From CANHBY01 sp046342195 (GTDB taxonomy: Bacteria > Pseudomonadota > Gammaproteobacteria > Burkholderiales > Burkholderiaceae_C), in the NCBI GenBank assembly GCA_046342195.1, contig JBKDQE010000013.1, positions 124,001-188,000 on the forward strand: 64,000 bases of DNA. Direction: 5' to 3'. Shown here piece after piece: positions 1-9,042 of the stretch (positions within the stretch are counted from its first letter, which is position 1; each line of letters starts with the position of its first letter). A program made the translations under genes and the position numbers. The notes beneath the pieces were generated by a model, which searched no databases, was not told the DNA's origin, and saw only the letters and a list, made by a program, of their open reading frames with translations.

Positions 1-1
1 A

Positions 2-1222
2 ACCCCTTTTTCGCAAGTTCTTCAAAATCAACAAAACGAGCATCAAGTCTCATCGTCTACAGAGCGACAGCAGCGACCGCAACGTCAGTTTGCTTCATCT
101 TCTTCCACAAAGACAAGCTCTGCGGGTCAGGCTGCCTTCGCCTCTGAAGATAAAGGGAAAAATAAGGCGGAAAACAAGGATCAAGCTGGTTTTAATAATT
201 TTATCGAAATCAACGTTGCAGCCCATGTCACCCTTCCGGGGCATCTCCCTCCCCCCCCTCCAAATGACAAAATATCTGCTTTGCCCACTCTCGCTGCATC
301 CAGTACAACACCAAACCAGCGGGCCCTTAAGGTCATGCCTGGATCATCCATGAACATGGAAAGCTCTTCTTTATCAGGAACCGGCCCACTGGAGTCTTTC
401 AAAGCCAAACGCACAAGCAGCCATTTGCATGGCCTGCTCTCGGGTCGTCACAACACCCCGGATCTTGCAAACTCATTCAAAAAAAACCAACCTGGCGAGA
501 TTGCTGAAAACAGATCGGAGCCATTTAATCAGGGCTTCAGTTCAGAGCAGGCCCTCAAGCTTGAGCGGTCGACTGCTGAATTTTCAGTCTTGAAAGCACA
601 AGGGCCTACGACTTCCGAGCAGGTTCTGGCACAGACCAATCTCATGAAACAACTTGACGCAGGAAGGCGAACCGCATCCGATCAAGAAATACAGGGCTTG
701 GAGGCCCCTGATCCTGGCATCCTGTCTGCACTGTCAAGCTTCTCGAACAACCCCAACAGCCACTCTGTAGAGCCACAAACCCCCACTTTTTTTATCCAGG
801 CACCGGCTCATACCCCTGAATTTCGAGAAGCCTTGGCCACTCAAGTGAGCGTGCTGGCCCAAGATGGCGTTCAAGAAGCCACTCTGCAGCTTCATCCTGC
901 TGATTTGGGCCCCATTTCGGTGCATATTGCTCTGGATGGAAACCAGGCACGGGTTGAATTCGCGGTTGACTCTCCAGTGACCAAAGCCATTTTGGAGGCT
1001 GGCCTGAGCGAACTTGCCAGCGCCATGCAAAATGCGGGTTTAGCCTTTGCAGGCGGAGACGTTTCACAGGGCAGATCCGGGTCTCGACAAGATGGCGGGG
1101 CATTTCAGGAAAAAACCTCCGGTGCCAGACCATCCATCCAGGCAGGGGGCGCTGGATCAGCGCAAGCCACCACTGTCAGGATAATCTCGACTCGTTTGGG
1201 TGGCCTCGATCTCTACGCCTGA
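2..1222 (+). CDS. fliK: Flagellar hook-length control protein FliK, 5'-truncated by the window edge
   Basis: FliK is the secreted ruler that sets hook length and switches the flagellar export gate from hook to filament substrates. The frame is open from base 2, so the true start lies outside the window and about 406 residues are visible. The first two thirds are Ser/Gln/Pro-rich and low in complexity, with a five-proline run near base 250 encoded by a C8 tract, as expected of the FliK linker. The C-terminal Flg_hook domain is clear, with the LHPADLGP motif near base 890 followed by the conserved beta-rich core and a Gly/Ser-rich tail. The call rests on the C-terminal domain; the N-terminal part is too variable to recognise alone. 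Confidence 0.88.
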   Translation, partial: TPFSQVLQNQQNEHQVSSSTERQQRPQRQFASSSSTKTSSAGQAAFASEDKGKNKAENKDQAGFNNFIEINVAAHVTLPGHLPPPPPNDKISALPTLAASSTTPNQRALKVMPGSSMNMESSSLSGTGPLESFKAKRTSSHLHGLLSGRHNTPDLANSFKKNQPGEIAENRSEPFNQGFSSEQALKLERSTAEFSVLKAQGPTTSEQVLAQTNLMKQLDAGRRTASDQEIQGLEAPDPGILSALSSFSNNPNSHSVEPQTPTFFIQAPAHTPEFREALATQVSVLAQDGVQEATLQLHPADLGPISVHIALDGNQARVEFAVDSPVTKAILEAGLSELASAMQNAGLAFAGGDVSQGRSGSRQDGGAFQEKTSGARPSIQAGGAGSAQATTVRIISTRLGGLDLYA

Positions 1223-1263
1223 CTAGGGCGCAAGATGGCGTATTCCATCATCCCAATATCAGA

Positions 1264-1464
1264 TCAAATGATGTTCGGGGTGTATCCCGCCTCCTGAACC
1301 CATCGAAGAATCTGTGAAGTCTCCAACTTTGATGATGTAATGTCAACTTGGTGTTGTGCCAGGTTGATTTGGATTTTGGCTGCAGGGTCTTGCATTTGAA
1401 GCGTGCGGGTGATGACGGACACACAATGTTCGCAAGACATATCAAGCACTCGGAGGGAAATCAT
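1264..1464 (-). CDS. copZ: Heavy-metal-associated (HMA) copper chaperone, CopZ-like
   Basis: This 66-residue protein has a single ferredoxin-like HMA fold. Its metal-binding loop is MSCEHC, with Cys residues three apart near residues 11 and 14. Such proteins carry Cu(I) to a P1B-type ATPase, and the adjacent copA makes that the likely partner. The ATG top base is 1464, two bases from the ATG of copA, which is read the other way. A GAAGG sequence six bases upstream is a plausible ribosome site and lies inside copA coding sequence. The length is typical of CopZ. Mercury or zinc binding cannot be excluded from the motif alone. Confidence 0.85.
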   Translation of the reverse strand: MISLRVLDMSCEHCVSVITRTLQMQDPAAKIQINLAQHQVDITSSKLETSQILRWVQEAGYTPNII

Positions 1465-1466
1465 GG

Positions 1467-3866
1467 ATGCCTTCAGAAGATAACAAGGAATTCATCCTAC
1501 CCATTATTGGGATGAGCTGTGCAAGTTGCGCCTCACGGCTAGAAAAATCTTTGCTGGGAACAGCAGGAGTCGTCTCTGCTGAAGTGAATTTTGCCAGTGA
1601 ATTGGCCAGGGTTGTTTGCCGCCCTTCCCTGCCCTTGCGTTCTCTCATTGAGGCGGTCAAGCAGGCTGGTTATGGCGTAAAAACCCAGGCTCATACCTTG
1701 TCTATTCGTGGCATGAGTTGTGCGGCTTGTGTAAGCCGGGTCGAAAAATGCCTGATTGCCGTGCCTGGGGTTCTGAGCTCAGCAGTCAACCTCGCGACCG
1801 AGTTGGCCACGCTTGAGGCCTTGCCTTCCGTGGATTATTCAGCTCTACAAGCTGCGGTTCAGCAGGCGGGCTACGAATTGAACCCGGCAAGATTGTCAGG
1901 CAATGTGACGTTGCACGGGGTTTCAGAGGGCTTCTTGGTGGGTGTCGGGTTGGCTCTGAGCCTGCCCTTGATGCTTCCGATGCTGCTGTCTCCGTGGGAG
2001 CATATCGTCATGCTGCCCGGCTGGGTTCAGTGGCTCTTGGCCACGCCTGTACAGTTTGGGCTTGGGGCCCGCTTTTATCGCAGCGCTTGGCTGGCTTTAC
2101 GCGCCACCTCCGCCAATATGGATGTATTGGTGAGCCTGGGAACCTCCGCAGCCTATGGCTTGTCTTGCTATGTGCTGCTCACTCATGGTGTTCATGAGCA
2201 CTCTTTACTTTATTTTGAAGCCTCTGCGGCTGTGATCAGCTTGGTTCGCCTGGGCAAATGGCTTGAGGCCCGCGCCAAGCGGCAAACGACCGAAGCCATT
2301 CGCGCCCTGGGAGCTTTGCTCCCTACCCATGCCCAGGTTCGCCGCGGGCAATATGAGGTTTCGCTTCCTATTGATCAGGTTTGCGTCGGGGATGTGGTGG
2401 TCGTTCGCCCTGGGGAGCGAGTGGCGGTCGATGGCCGGGTTCTGGAGGGTGCCACGCATGTGGATGAATCCCTTATCACCGGGGAAAGCCTGCCTGTGGC
2501 AAAGACCCAGGGAGACCGGGTGACAGGAGGAGCCATGAATGGTGAGGGTCAGTTGCTCGTTGAAACACTCGCCATGGGTGCCGAAACCCTGCTTGCGCAA
2601 ATCATCCGCTGGGTAGAAAACGCCCAAGCTGGAAAAGCCCCGATTCAGCGCATGGTAGACCGGGTGAGCGAAATTTTTGTGCCCGTGGTGCTGCTTGTTG
2701 CCCTCTTGACTGGGCTGGCGTGGTTGTGGCTTGGCCAGGGCTGGGAGATGGCCTTGATTCATGCTGTGTCGGTATTGGTCATTGCTTGCCCTTGCGCTCT
2801 GGGCCTGGCAACCCCCACTGCCGTCATGGTGGGAACAGGAGTCGCCGCGCGGCATGGCATTTTGATCAAAGATGCCCAGGCTCTTGAGGAGGCGCAGAGC
2901 ATTTCTATCGTGGTGTTCGACAAAACCGGCACCCTCACCCTGGGCCGCCCTGCCCTCTTGGCCCTCCATCCGGCCGCGGGTTTTTCAGAGGAAGATCTGC
3001 TGCGTTGGGCCGCCAGCCTTCAGGCCAGTAGTCAACACCCTCTGGCCAATGCTACCTTGCAAGCAGCCCAAGCTCGTCGTTTGGCAATTTTTCCCGCTTT
3101 GCAGGCAGGAGCCCTTCCTGGCCGTGGAATTCAAGGGCGGGTCGGGGGGCGCCAGATGCTTCTGGGGAGTACACGCTGGCTTGCCGAACGCGGCCTGGCA
3201 CCCGGAGAATGGGCGTCACTGGCCGAGACATTGCAGCAACGGGGCTGTACCGTCTCTTGGCTCATGCGCTGCTCTGAGGCCGAAAGCGAGCCTGATGAAT
3301 TGCTGGGCATGCTGGCCTTTGGTGACACAATCAAGCCTTCAGCCAAGCAGGCTCTTGAACAACTTCGATCACAGGGTATCAGAACAATATTATTGACCGG
3401 CGACAACCGCGGGGCGGCCGAAGCCGTTGGTCGTGAACTTGGCATTGACACCATCAGGGCGGACATATTACCCGCTGATAAAGCCCGCGTTATTCAAGAA
3501 CTTCAGGCTCAAGGCGAGGTGGTTGCCATGGTCGGTGATGGCATTAATGATGCGCCAGCCCTGGCTGAAGCCGACATCGGTATCGCGATGTCCAGTGGCA
3601 CGGATATCGCCATGGCGAGCGCTGGCATGACCCTGATGCACGGCGACTTACACCTGATCAGTGAAGCCATCGATATTTCACGGCGCACCGTCAGTAAAAT
3701 CCGCCAAAACCTGGGCTGGGCGTTCATCTACAACCTCATTGGCATCCCCCTTGCTGCTTTTGGCACTCTCAGCCCCATGCTGGCCAGCGCCGCCATGGCC
3801 CTCAGCAGTGTCAGCGTTGTCACGAACGCCCTGCTTTTGCGTCGTTGGAGCAGACAAAACTTGTAG
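1467..3866 (+). CDS. copA: Cu(I)-translocating P1B-type ATPase CopA
   Basis: This 799-residue inner-membrane pump exports cytoplasmic Cu(I) using ATP. Two N-terminal HMA domains carry CxxC loops (GMSCASC near residue 16 and GMSCAAC near residue 84). The core shows TGES of the actuator domain, the Cys441-Pro-Cys443 transport motif in the sixth core helix, the phosphorylation site DKTGT at Asp485, an HP dipeptide in the nucleotide domain and GDGIND at 690-695. The last helices carry the YN and MxxSS signatures of Cu(I)-specific P1B-1 pumps. A GGAGGG ribosome site lies about nine bases before the ATG, inside the opposing copZ gene. Length and domain order are standard for the family. Confidence 0.96.
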   Translation: MPSEDNKEFILPIIGMSCASCASRLEKSLLGTAGVVSAEVNFASELARVVCRPSLPLRSLIEAVKQAGYGVKTQAHTLSIRGMSCAACVSRVEKCLIAVPGVLSSAVNLATELATLEALPSVDYSALQAAVQQAGYELNPARLSGNVTLHGVSEGFLVGVGLALSLPLMLPMLLSPWEHIVMLPGWVQWLLATPVQFGLGARFYRSAWLALRATSANMDVLVSLGTSAAYGLSCYVLLTHGVHEHSLLYFEASAAVISLVRLGKWLEARAKRQTTEAIRALGALLPTHAQVRRGQYEVSLPIDQVCVGDVVVVRPGERVAVDGRVLEGATHVDESLITGESLPVAKTQGDRVTGGAMNGEGQLLVETLAMGAETLLAQIIRWVENAQAGKAPIQRMVDRVSEIFVPVVLLVALLTGLAWLWLGQGWEMALIHAVSVLVIACPCALGLATPTAVMVGTGVAARHGILIKDAQALEEAQSISIVVFDKTGTLTLGRPALLALHPAAGFSEEDLLRWAASLQASSQHPLANATLQAAQARRLAIFPALQAGALPGRGIQGRVGGRQMLLGSTRWLAERGLAPGEWASLAETLQQRGCTVSWLMRCSEAESEPDELLGMLAFGDTIKPSAKQALEQLRSQGIRTILLTGDNRGAAEAVGRELGIDTIRADILPADKARVIQELQAQGEVVAMVGDGINDAPALAEADIGIAMSSGTDIAMASAGMTLMHGDLHLISEAIDISRRTVSKIRQNLGWAFIYNLIGIPLAAFGTLSPMLASAAMALSSVSVVTNALLLRRWSRQNL

Positions 3867-3878
3867 TTCAGGTTGAAC

Positions 3879-4967
3879 TCAAGCCGAAACCTTTTGCAAA
3901 AAGACACGTGCTTTCTTGGGCGAAACGACCAATTTATCCCCTTCTTTGAAGCCCAGCTCTCGAAACCTGTCAGACCCCATTTGTGCCTCAATGAGCGGGT
4001 CATGACCCTCTGGTTGTTGAGGATCCAGGGGCCAGAGTTCGAGCCTCGCCACCGGGCCCACCACAATGGCCCGCTGCAATTCGGCCACAATGCCAACAGC
4101 ACCTTCATGATAGTGGTCAATTTCCAAGTCATGGGGCCTGACAAAGGCAAAGGCCTGGGCATTCTGAGCATTTTGATGCTCGGGGCTTCCAATGATAGCG
4201 CCTTCCAGGTGAACCAGACCCTCATGGGCCCGCCCATGAAAGAGATTGACGTCACCTAAAAAACCATACACGAAAGGGCTGGCAGGGTGATCCCAGACTT
4301 CCTGCGGAGTTCCGGCTTGCTCGATTTGGCCCGCATTCATCACCACCACTCGATCAGCCACTTCGAGAGCTTCCTCCTGATCGTGTGTCACGAAAACACT
4401 GGTAACGTGAAGTTCATCATGCAGGCGCCGTAACCAGCGTCGCAGTTCCTTACGAACTTTGGCATCCAGGGCACCGAAAGGTTCGTCGAGTAAAAGAACC
4501 TTGGGCTCGACCGCCAAGGCTCGGGCCAAGGCAATACGCTGGCGTTGCCCCCCGGAAAGTTGGGCGGGGTAACGATCAGCCAACCAATCCAGTTGGACCA
4601 GACTCAGCAACTCATGTACTTTCTGCTTTATTTTCTGTTCAGAAGGGCGGTATTTGCGCGGCTTCACGCGTAAGCCAAAGGCCACATTGTCGAACACCGT
4701 CATGTGCCGAAACAAGGCGTAATGCTGAAAAACAAAACCCACATTGCGGTCCCGAACATGAGCTTCAGTGGCATCTTGCCCACTGAAAAGGATGCTGCCT
4801 GTATCGGTGGCCTCCAGCCCGGCGATGATACGTAGCAAGGTGGTTTTTCCGCAACCTGATGGGCCCAGTAGCGCCACCAACTCACCTGAGTCGATATGAA
4901 GATTGATGTCGCGTAGGGCGTGAAAATCACCAAAATGTTTCGAGATATTTTGAATATCGATGCTCAT
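3879..4967 (-). CDS. cysA: Sulfate/thiosulfate ABC importer, ATP-binding subunit CysA
   Basis: CysA hydrolyses ATP to power sulfate/thiosulfate uptake. Walker A spans residues 35-42 (GPSGCGKT), the Q-loop Gln is about 81, the LSGGQ signature is 137-141, Walker B is 158-163 and the switch His is 195. A TOBE-like regulatory tail follows, giving the usual length of 362 residues. The frame is open 50 codons further upstream, but that extension has no family similarity, and the MSIDIQ start at 4967 matches CysA proteins. It is the last gene of a leftward cysT-cysW-cysA string and ends only 12 bases from the convergent copA stop. Molybdate (ModC) is the main alternative and is less likely because two permease genes are present. 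Confidence 0.92.
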   Translation of the reverse strand: MSIDIQNISKHFGDFHALRDINLHIDSGELVALLGPSGCGKTTLLRIIAGLEATDTGSILFSGQDATEAHVRDRNVGFVFQHYALFRHMTVFDNVAFGLRVKPRKYRPSEQKIKQKVHELLSLVQLDWLADRYPAQLSGGQRQRIALARALAVEPKVLLLDEPFGALDAKVRKELRRWLRRLHDELHVTSVFVTHDQEEALEVADRVVVMNAGQIEQAGTPQEVWDHPASPFVYGFLGDVNLFHGRAHEGLVHLEGAIIGSPEHQNAQNAQAFAFVRPHDLEIDHYHEGAVGIVAELQRAIVVGPVARLELWPLDPQQPEGHDPLIEAQMGSDRFRELGFKEGDKLVVSPKKARVFLQKVSA

Positions 4968-5001
4968 AAATTTACGGGTGTCAATAGGTGGGATACGGGC
5001 A

Positions 5002-5946
5002 TCAAATAGTTTGGGGTTTGGATGGAGGTTGAAGATGGCAGCTTGTATGAATGAATGGCTGTTCTGGTGAAAGTTCTGTGGCTGCTTGGAGATCGCGCTC
5101 ATATTTCCATTCGACAATGCTTTTGATCAGCAAAGTAACCAGCGCCAGCAGCGCCAGCACCGATGCCACGGCAAATGCCGCCACAGATTGATATTCGTTG
5201 TAAAGAATTTCAACATGCAGCGGCATGGTGTTGGTTTGCCCCCGGATATGCCCGGAAACCACCGAAACCGCCCCAAATTCGCCCATGGCCCGTGCATTAC
5301 ATAAAATCACACCATAAATCAGACCCCACTTAATATTTGGCAGGGTCACATGCCAGAAAGTTTGCCAACCCGTGGCCCCCAAAACAATGGCAGCTTGCTC
5401 CTCTTCATTGCCTTGTGCCTGCATCAAGGGAATCAATTCACGAGCCACGAACGGAAAGGTCACAAAAATAGTGGCCAAAATAATGCCCGGTACCGCAAAA
5501 ACGATTTTGATGTCATGCGATTGAAGCCAAGGCCCCAACCAGCCTTGAGCCCCAAATACCAGGATGTAGATCAAACCAGCCACCACAGGCGAAACCGAGA
5601 AAGGCAAATCAACCAAGGTGGTCAGAAAAGCCTTGCCACGAAACTCGTATTTCGCAATTGCCCACGCGGCTGCAACCCCAAACACCAAATTCATGGGCAC
5701 GGCCACAGCAGCTGTTAAAAGGGTCAAGCGAATGGCCGACCAAGCCTCAGGATCCTTGAGGGCAAGGAGGTAAGCTTGAGCACCATGACGAAGTGCCTCT
5801 GAAAAGACGGTGGCCAGTGGCAGCAGCAAAAAGAACCCCATGAAAACCAAGGCCAGAAAGGTCAGCAAAACCCGAACCCAAGGGGGTTCGGTGGTGCCGG
5901 ATTGAACCCGTGCCTTGCTTGTGGTTTGGAGTAATTTCGCGTTCAT
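5002..5946 (-). CDS. cysW: Sulfate/thiosulfate ABC importer permease CysW
   Basis: This is one of the two inner-membrane permease subunits of the sulfate importer, 314 residues with about six transmembrane helices. The cytoplasmic EAA coupling loop is visible in the stretch that includes VLGATGWQTFWHVTLP, and the run RAMGEFGAVSVVSG is characteristic of CysW. Its ATG overlaps the cysT stop in an ATGA arrangement, so the two permeases are probably translationally coupled. The C-terminal 25 residues, after the last helix, are hydrophilic and poorly conserved. CysA follows after a 34-base gap in the same direction. Confidence 0.93.
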   Translation of the reverse strand: MNAKLLQTTSKARVQSGTTEPPWVRVLLTFLALVFMGFFLLLPLATVFSEALRHGAQAYLLALKDPEAWSAIRLTLLTAAVAVPMNLVFGVAAAWAIAKYEFRGKAFLTTLVDLPFSVSPVVAGLIYILVFGAQGWLGPWLQSHDIKIVFAVPGIILATIFVTFPFVARELIPLMQAQGNEEEQAAIVLGATGWQTFWHVTLPNIKWGLIYGVILCNARAMGEFGAVSVVSGHIRGQTNTMPLHVEILYNEYQSVAAFAVASVLALLALVTLLIKSIVEWKYERDLQAATELSPEQPFIHTSCHLQPPSKPQTI

Positions 5947-6776
5947 GCGATGCCCCCAGAGCGACGTGATTGCCAGCCCTGCAAGGCATTGATGATCAGA
6001 AGCAGAGAAAAGGAAAATAACAGCATCACACTGGCGACCGCTGTGGCACCGGCGTAATCATATTGCTCCAGTTTGGTGACGATGATCAAAGGCGTAATTT
6101 CCGACACCATCGGCATATTTCCTGCAATAAAAATGACTGAGCCATACTCGCCAATAGCCCGCGCAAAGGCCATGGCGAAGCCCGTCAGGAGGGCGGGTAT
6201 TATGGAAGGCAAAATCACCTTCGAAAAGGTTTGCCATCGGTTGGCACCCAAGCAAGTAGAAGCCTCTTCAAGTTCTTTTTCCACATCTTCCAAAACAGGC
6301 TGTACTGTGCGCACCACAAAGGGCAGGCCAATGAAAATCAGCGCAATCACAACCCCATAAGGGTTGAAGGCTAACTCAATTCCGTAAGGCGCCAGCCATT
6401 CACCCACCCAGCCATTTTGGGCCAACAACGCCGACAGCGAAATTCCCGCCACCGCCGTCGGTAGCGCAAAGGGAAGGTCAACCAGAGCATCAATAATTTT
6501 TTTACCTGGAAAGTGGTATCGAACCAAGACCCAAGCCACCAGCAATCCGGCAACGACATTGATCGCAGCAGCCAGGAAAGAAGCCCCAAAGGTCAGCCGG
6601 TAAGAGGCCAGAACCCTTGGCGAACTCACCGCAGACCAAAACTGATCCCAGCTCATGCCCAAGGTCTTGAAAAGTAGCGCAGACAAGGGAATCAAAACAA
6701 TCAAAAACAAATAGAGAAGCGTGTAGCCCAGCGTGACATGAAAGCCGGGCAATACCCTTTTGGAGCGAGACATCAT
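5943..6776 (-). CDS. cysT: Sulfate/thiosulfate ABC importer permease CysT (CysU)
   Basis: This is the first permease subunit of the sulfate importer, with about six membrane helices and the EAA loop around LGANRWQTFSKVILP. The motif GEYGSVIFIAGN is typical of CysT. The frame extends to a TTG at 6818, but the ATG at 6776, with a second ATG at 6773, gives the normal length of about 277 residues, so it was chosen; only a weak AGG lies in the ribosome-site window. No periplasmic sulfate-binding protein (Sbp or CysP) precedes it: the next gene upstream is kdsB. The binding protein must be encoded elsewhere. Confidence 0.92.
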   Translation of the reverse strand: MMSRSKRVLPGFHVTLGYTLLYLFLIVLIPLSALLFKTLGMSWDQFWSAVSSPRVLASYRLTFGASFLAAAINVVAGLLVAWVLVRYHFPGKKIIDALVDLPFALPTAVAGISLSALLAQNGWVGEWLAPYGIELAFNPYGVVIALIFIGLPFVVRTVQPVLEDVEKELEEASTCLGANRWQTFSKVILPSIIPALLTGFAMAFARAIGEYGSVIFIAGNMPMVSEITPLIIVTKLEQYDYAGATAVASVMLLFSFSLLLIINALQGWQSRRSGGIA

Positions 6777-6923
6777 GAGTGCCTGTGAGGGAGTTGTAGA
6801 AAAAAGGCCACAGCCCAAAGCCTCAAATTGTCAGTCGCCTTTCAATGGAAGCGAACAGCATTCGTGCTATATGCTTATTTATTTTTTGAATAAGTAATGG
6901 GTGCGGAATGACCTCCGCATGAC
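6777..6923. promoter_or_regulatory. AT-rich intergenic region upstream of cysT with nested inverted repeats
   Basis: This 147-base gap separates kdsB from cysT, both leftward, and should hold the cysTWA promoter. It contains the inverted repeat TGCGGA/TCCGCA (6902-6907 and 6914-6919), flanked by a longer pair AATAAGT/ACTTATT, plus a further AATAAG copy. The AT-rich character fits the CysB-type control usual for sulfate genes, but I cannot identify a defined CysB site. The hairpin could also act as a weak kdsB terminator, although no T-tract follows it on the minus strand. Confidence 0.35.
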
Positions 6924-7715
6924 TTATTCGTTTGAATTGCTGGCCAGCGGGGCTGCAAGCTGAAGCAGTGTGCGTACTTTGTCGAGGTCTTCCGGCGTGT
7001 CTACACCAGGACCCGGGCGATGCTGAGTGACATGGACAGCGATACGCTCTCCGTGCCAAAGCACACGCAGTTGTTCGAGGGATTCGATGCGCTCAAGGGG
7101 GCTGGGTGCGAGGCTTGGAAAGCGACAAAGGAAGCCAGCTCGGTAGCCATAAAGCCCGATATGCCGAAGAGGGTATGGTTCGATAAGATGCCCGGCGGTC
7201 GATCCGACCGGGTGGGTATCGCGCCAGCAAGGGATGGGCGCGCGCGAAAAATACAAAGCACGCTGTTCGGCATCGCACACGACTTTGACCACATTCGGGT
7301 TGTTCCACTCCTCCGCTGTATCAATGGGGTGAGCAATGGTGCTCATGACACACTCAGGTCGCGACTCAAGCAAGGCAGCGCAGTCGTTGATGAGGGAAGG
7401 TTCGATCAAAGGCTCATCTCCCTGCAGGTTGACAACCCGCTCTTGTTCGCCAAGCCCAAGGAGATGGCATGCTTCAGCCAATCGATCACTGCCCGTTGAA
7501 TGATCTGAGCGCGTCATGATTACCTCGATCTGATGAGCTTCACAGACTCTCTGGATGGAAATGTGGTCAGTGGCCACCAAAACCCGATTTGCCCCCGACT
7601 GGGCAGCCTTACGTGCCACTTGAACCACCATCGGAGCCCCAGCAATGTTGGCGAGAGGCTTGTTGGGCAGGCGGGTCGAGGCCAGCCTGGCAGGGATCAG
7701 CACAACAAAGCTCAT
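6924..7715 (-). CDS. kdsB: 3-deoxy-manno-octulosonate cytidylyltransferase (CMP-Kdo synthetase)
   Basis: KdsB activates Kdo with CTP to make CMP-Kdo, the donor for the inner core of lipopolysaccharide. The 263-residue protein starts with the nucleotide-binding signature IPARLASTRLPNKPL, and later shows VNLQGDEPLI and the YRAGFL segment of the family. Its ATG overlaps the stop of the Trm112-like gene as ATGA, and the order lpxK-trm112-kdsB places it in a lipid A/Kdo operon. The length is normal. The C-terminal tail (LASNSNE) is a short unconserved extension. Confidence 0.95.
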   Translation of the reverse strand: MSFVVLIPARLASTRLPNKPLANIAGAPMVVQVARKAAQSGANRVLVATDHISIQRVCEAHQIEVIMTRSDHSTGSDRLAEACHLLGLGEQERVVNLQGDEPLIEPSLINDCAALLESRPECVMSTIAHPIDTAEEWNNPNVVKVVCDAEQRALYFSRAPIPCWRDTHPVGSTAGHLIEPYPLRHIGLYGYRAGFLCRFPSLAPSPLERIESLEQLRVLWHGERIAVHVTQHRPGPGVDTPEDLDKVRTLLQLAAPLASNSNE

Positions 7716-7930
7716 CTCAGGGGAGCCATTCCTGCTGAATCAGAGATTTCATCGGCGTCGATATTGCGGGCTTCATGGATCAACATCAGCGGGATTCCGT
7801 TGCGAACAGGAAAGGCGAGGCGATCATGAGGGCAGATCAATTCTTCGGTAGCGTGCAATGAAGGGCGAAGGTGCTTGAGTGGCCCTTTGCACAAAGGACA
7901 CACCAGCAGCTCAAGCAATCGAGGTTCCAT
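7712..7930 (-). CDS. Trm112 family small zinc-ribbon-like protein
   Basis: This 72-residue protein opens with the Trm112/YcaR signature LLELLVCPLCKGPL and contains a second Cys (ICPHDRLAFPV), so a partial zinc-ribbon geometry is visible. In bacteria, members are habitually encoded between lpxK and kdsB, as here; their biochemical role is unsettled, and the eukaryotic family member activates methyltransferases. It overlaps the 3' end of lpxK by about 20 bases and the start of kdsB by four, indicating co-translation. The ATG was chosen because the conserved motif begins immediately after it. Confidence 0.88.
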   Translation of the reverse strand: MEPRLLELLVCPLCKGPLKHLRPSLHATEELICPHDRLAFPVRNGIPLMLIHEARNIDADEISDSAGMAPLR

Positions 7931-9017
7931 GGGCAGAAAGGGGTCTGAAGGGTGAGTGAAGAGAAAGCTTGTTCAGCAAAAAAAGCAACGCCGCTTCAAA
8001 CTGAGCATCAAATTGAAAGTTGAGGGGCACCACCCACACTTCACTTTGTTGAATTATGTCGTCAGTTAATTTGACGGCGTCTTTTTCTGTCATCAATACC
8101 ACACTGCCCATTGGCCACATCGGACCATGAGCAAAGTTATAGTGATCAGCGAGAGGCAAACCAAAAAACCGTATTCCAGAGTCTTCCAGGAGATGAAAGA
8201 AACGTGAGGGTTGTGCAATACCGGCCACGGCCCAGAGGGTTTCTTGTTGGGAACGTTGGGCCAATATTTGAAGCGCTTGAACCGATGGTGTGGCCCCGGA
8301 TTTCCACTGCGACCAAGGCAAGGCCCCCGCAAGATAGCGTGAGCCGAGGTGACCGGGCCAGGACGTGGAGGGTTGAGGCGAGTTATACACAACCAAGGTT
8401 CGGGGAGGTGGCTCACGGCGAAAAGGCTCACGCAGCGGGCCCGCTGGAAGGAGCCAGCCGTTACCACAGCCACGGTCGTCAAAAACCAAAATCTGGATGT
8501 CCCGATGCAGGGCTGTATGTTGTAAACCGTCGTCGCTGATGATGAGATTGATTTCTGGGTGCAAGGCCAAAAGTTGCTGAGCTGCAAAGACACGTTGGCG
8601 GCCCACCATGACAGGAACTTGGGCGCGCCGACGCAGCAACAGAGGTTCATCACCCACATCCCGGGCTGGACTTTCAGGGAGCACTTCTTGTGGGCTTTTG
8701 ACCCGGCCACCGTGCCCACGAGAAATAATGCCCACGTTCCAGCCCCAAGCTTTAAGCAATAAGGCCAGTGCCAAAACGGTTGGTGTTTTGCCGGCTCCGC
8801 CGGCAATAAGGTTGCCCACCACAATGACGGGAACATTCACCCGATAAACTGGGCGCCAACTCCATCGATAAAAACAGGCGCGAATACGTGTCAATACAGC
8901 AAAAACCAAAGACAGAGGGAGCAACAAATAGGCCAGAGGACCCCGACTCAGCCAAGTGCGAATCAGGGTCTGTTGCCAACAAGAAGCAGAAAAGAAATCA
9001 AGTTTAAAAACTTTCAC
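7911..9017 (-). CDS. lpxK: Tetraacyldisaccharide 4'-kinase LpxK
   Basis: LpxK phosphorylates the 4' position of the lipid A disaccharide at the inner membrane. An N-terminal membrane helix (residues about 29-47) is followed by the P-loop GNLIAGGAGKTP near residues 69-80, then ISRGHGG and the conserved ISDDGLQH segment. The frame is open to a TTG at 9068; the GTG at 9017 better matches the length of family N termini (about 368 residues here) and avoids a 26-base overlap with exbD. Neither start has a good Shine-Dalgarno sequence, so the start is uncertain. It lies between exbD and trm112 on the same strand. Confidence 0.92.
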   Translation of the reverse strand: MKVFKLDFFSASCWQQTLIRTWLSRGPLAYLLLPLSLVFAVLTRIRACFYRWSWRPVYRVNVPVIVVGNLIAGGAGKTPTVLALALLLKAWGWNVGIISRGHGGRVKSPQEVLPESPARDVGDEPLLLRRRAQVPVMVGRQRVFAAQQLLALHPEINLIISDDGLQHTALHRDIQILVFDDRGCGNGWLLPAGPLREPFRREPPPRTLVVYNSPQPSTSWPGHLGSRYLAGALPWSQWKSGATPSVQALQILAQRSQQETLWAVAGIAQPSRFFHLLEDSGIRFFGLPLADHYNFAHGPMWPMGSVVLMTEKDAVKLTDDIIQQSEVWVVPLNFQFDAQFEAALLFLLNKLSLHSPFRPLSAHGTSIA

Positions 9018-9042
9018 TTGATTCAGATCAGAGAAAAAATGC

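Noticed and set aside
2205..2969. 254-codon frame antisense to copA
   Set aside because: Opposite the conserved P-type ATPase core; composition is typical of a shadow frame (His/Gln-rich, no domain).
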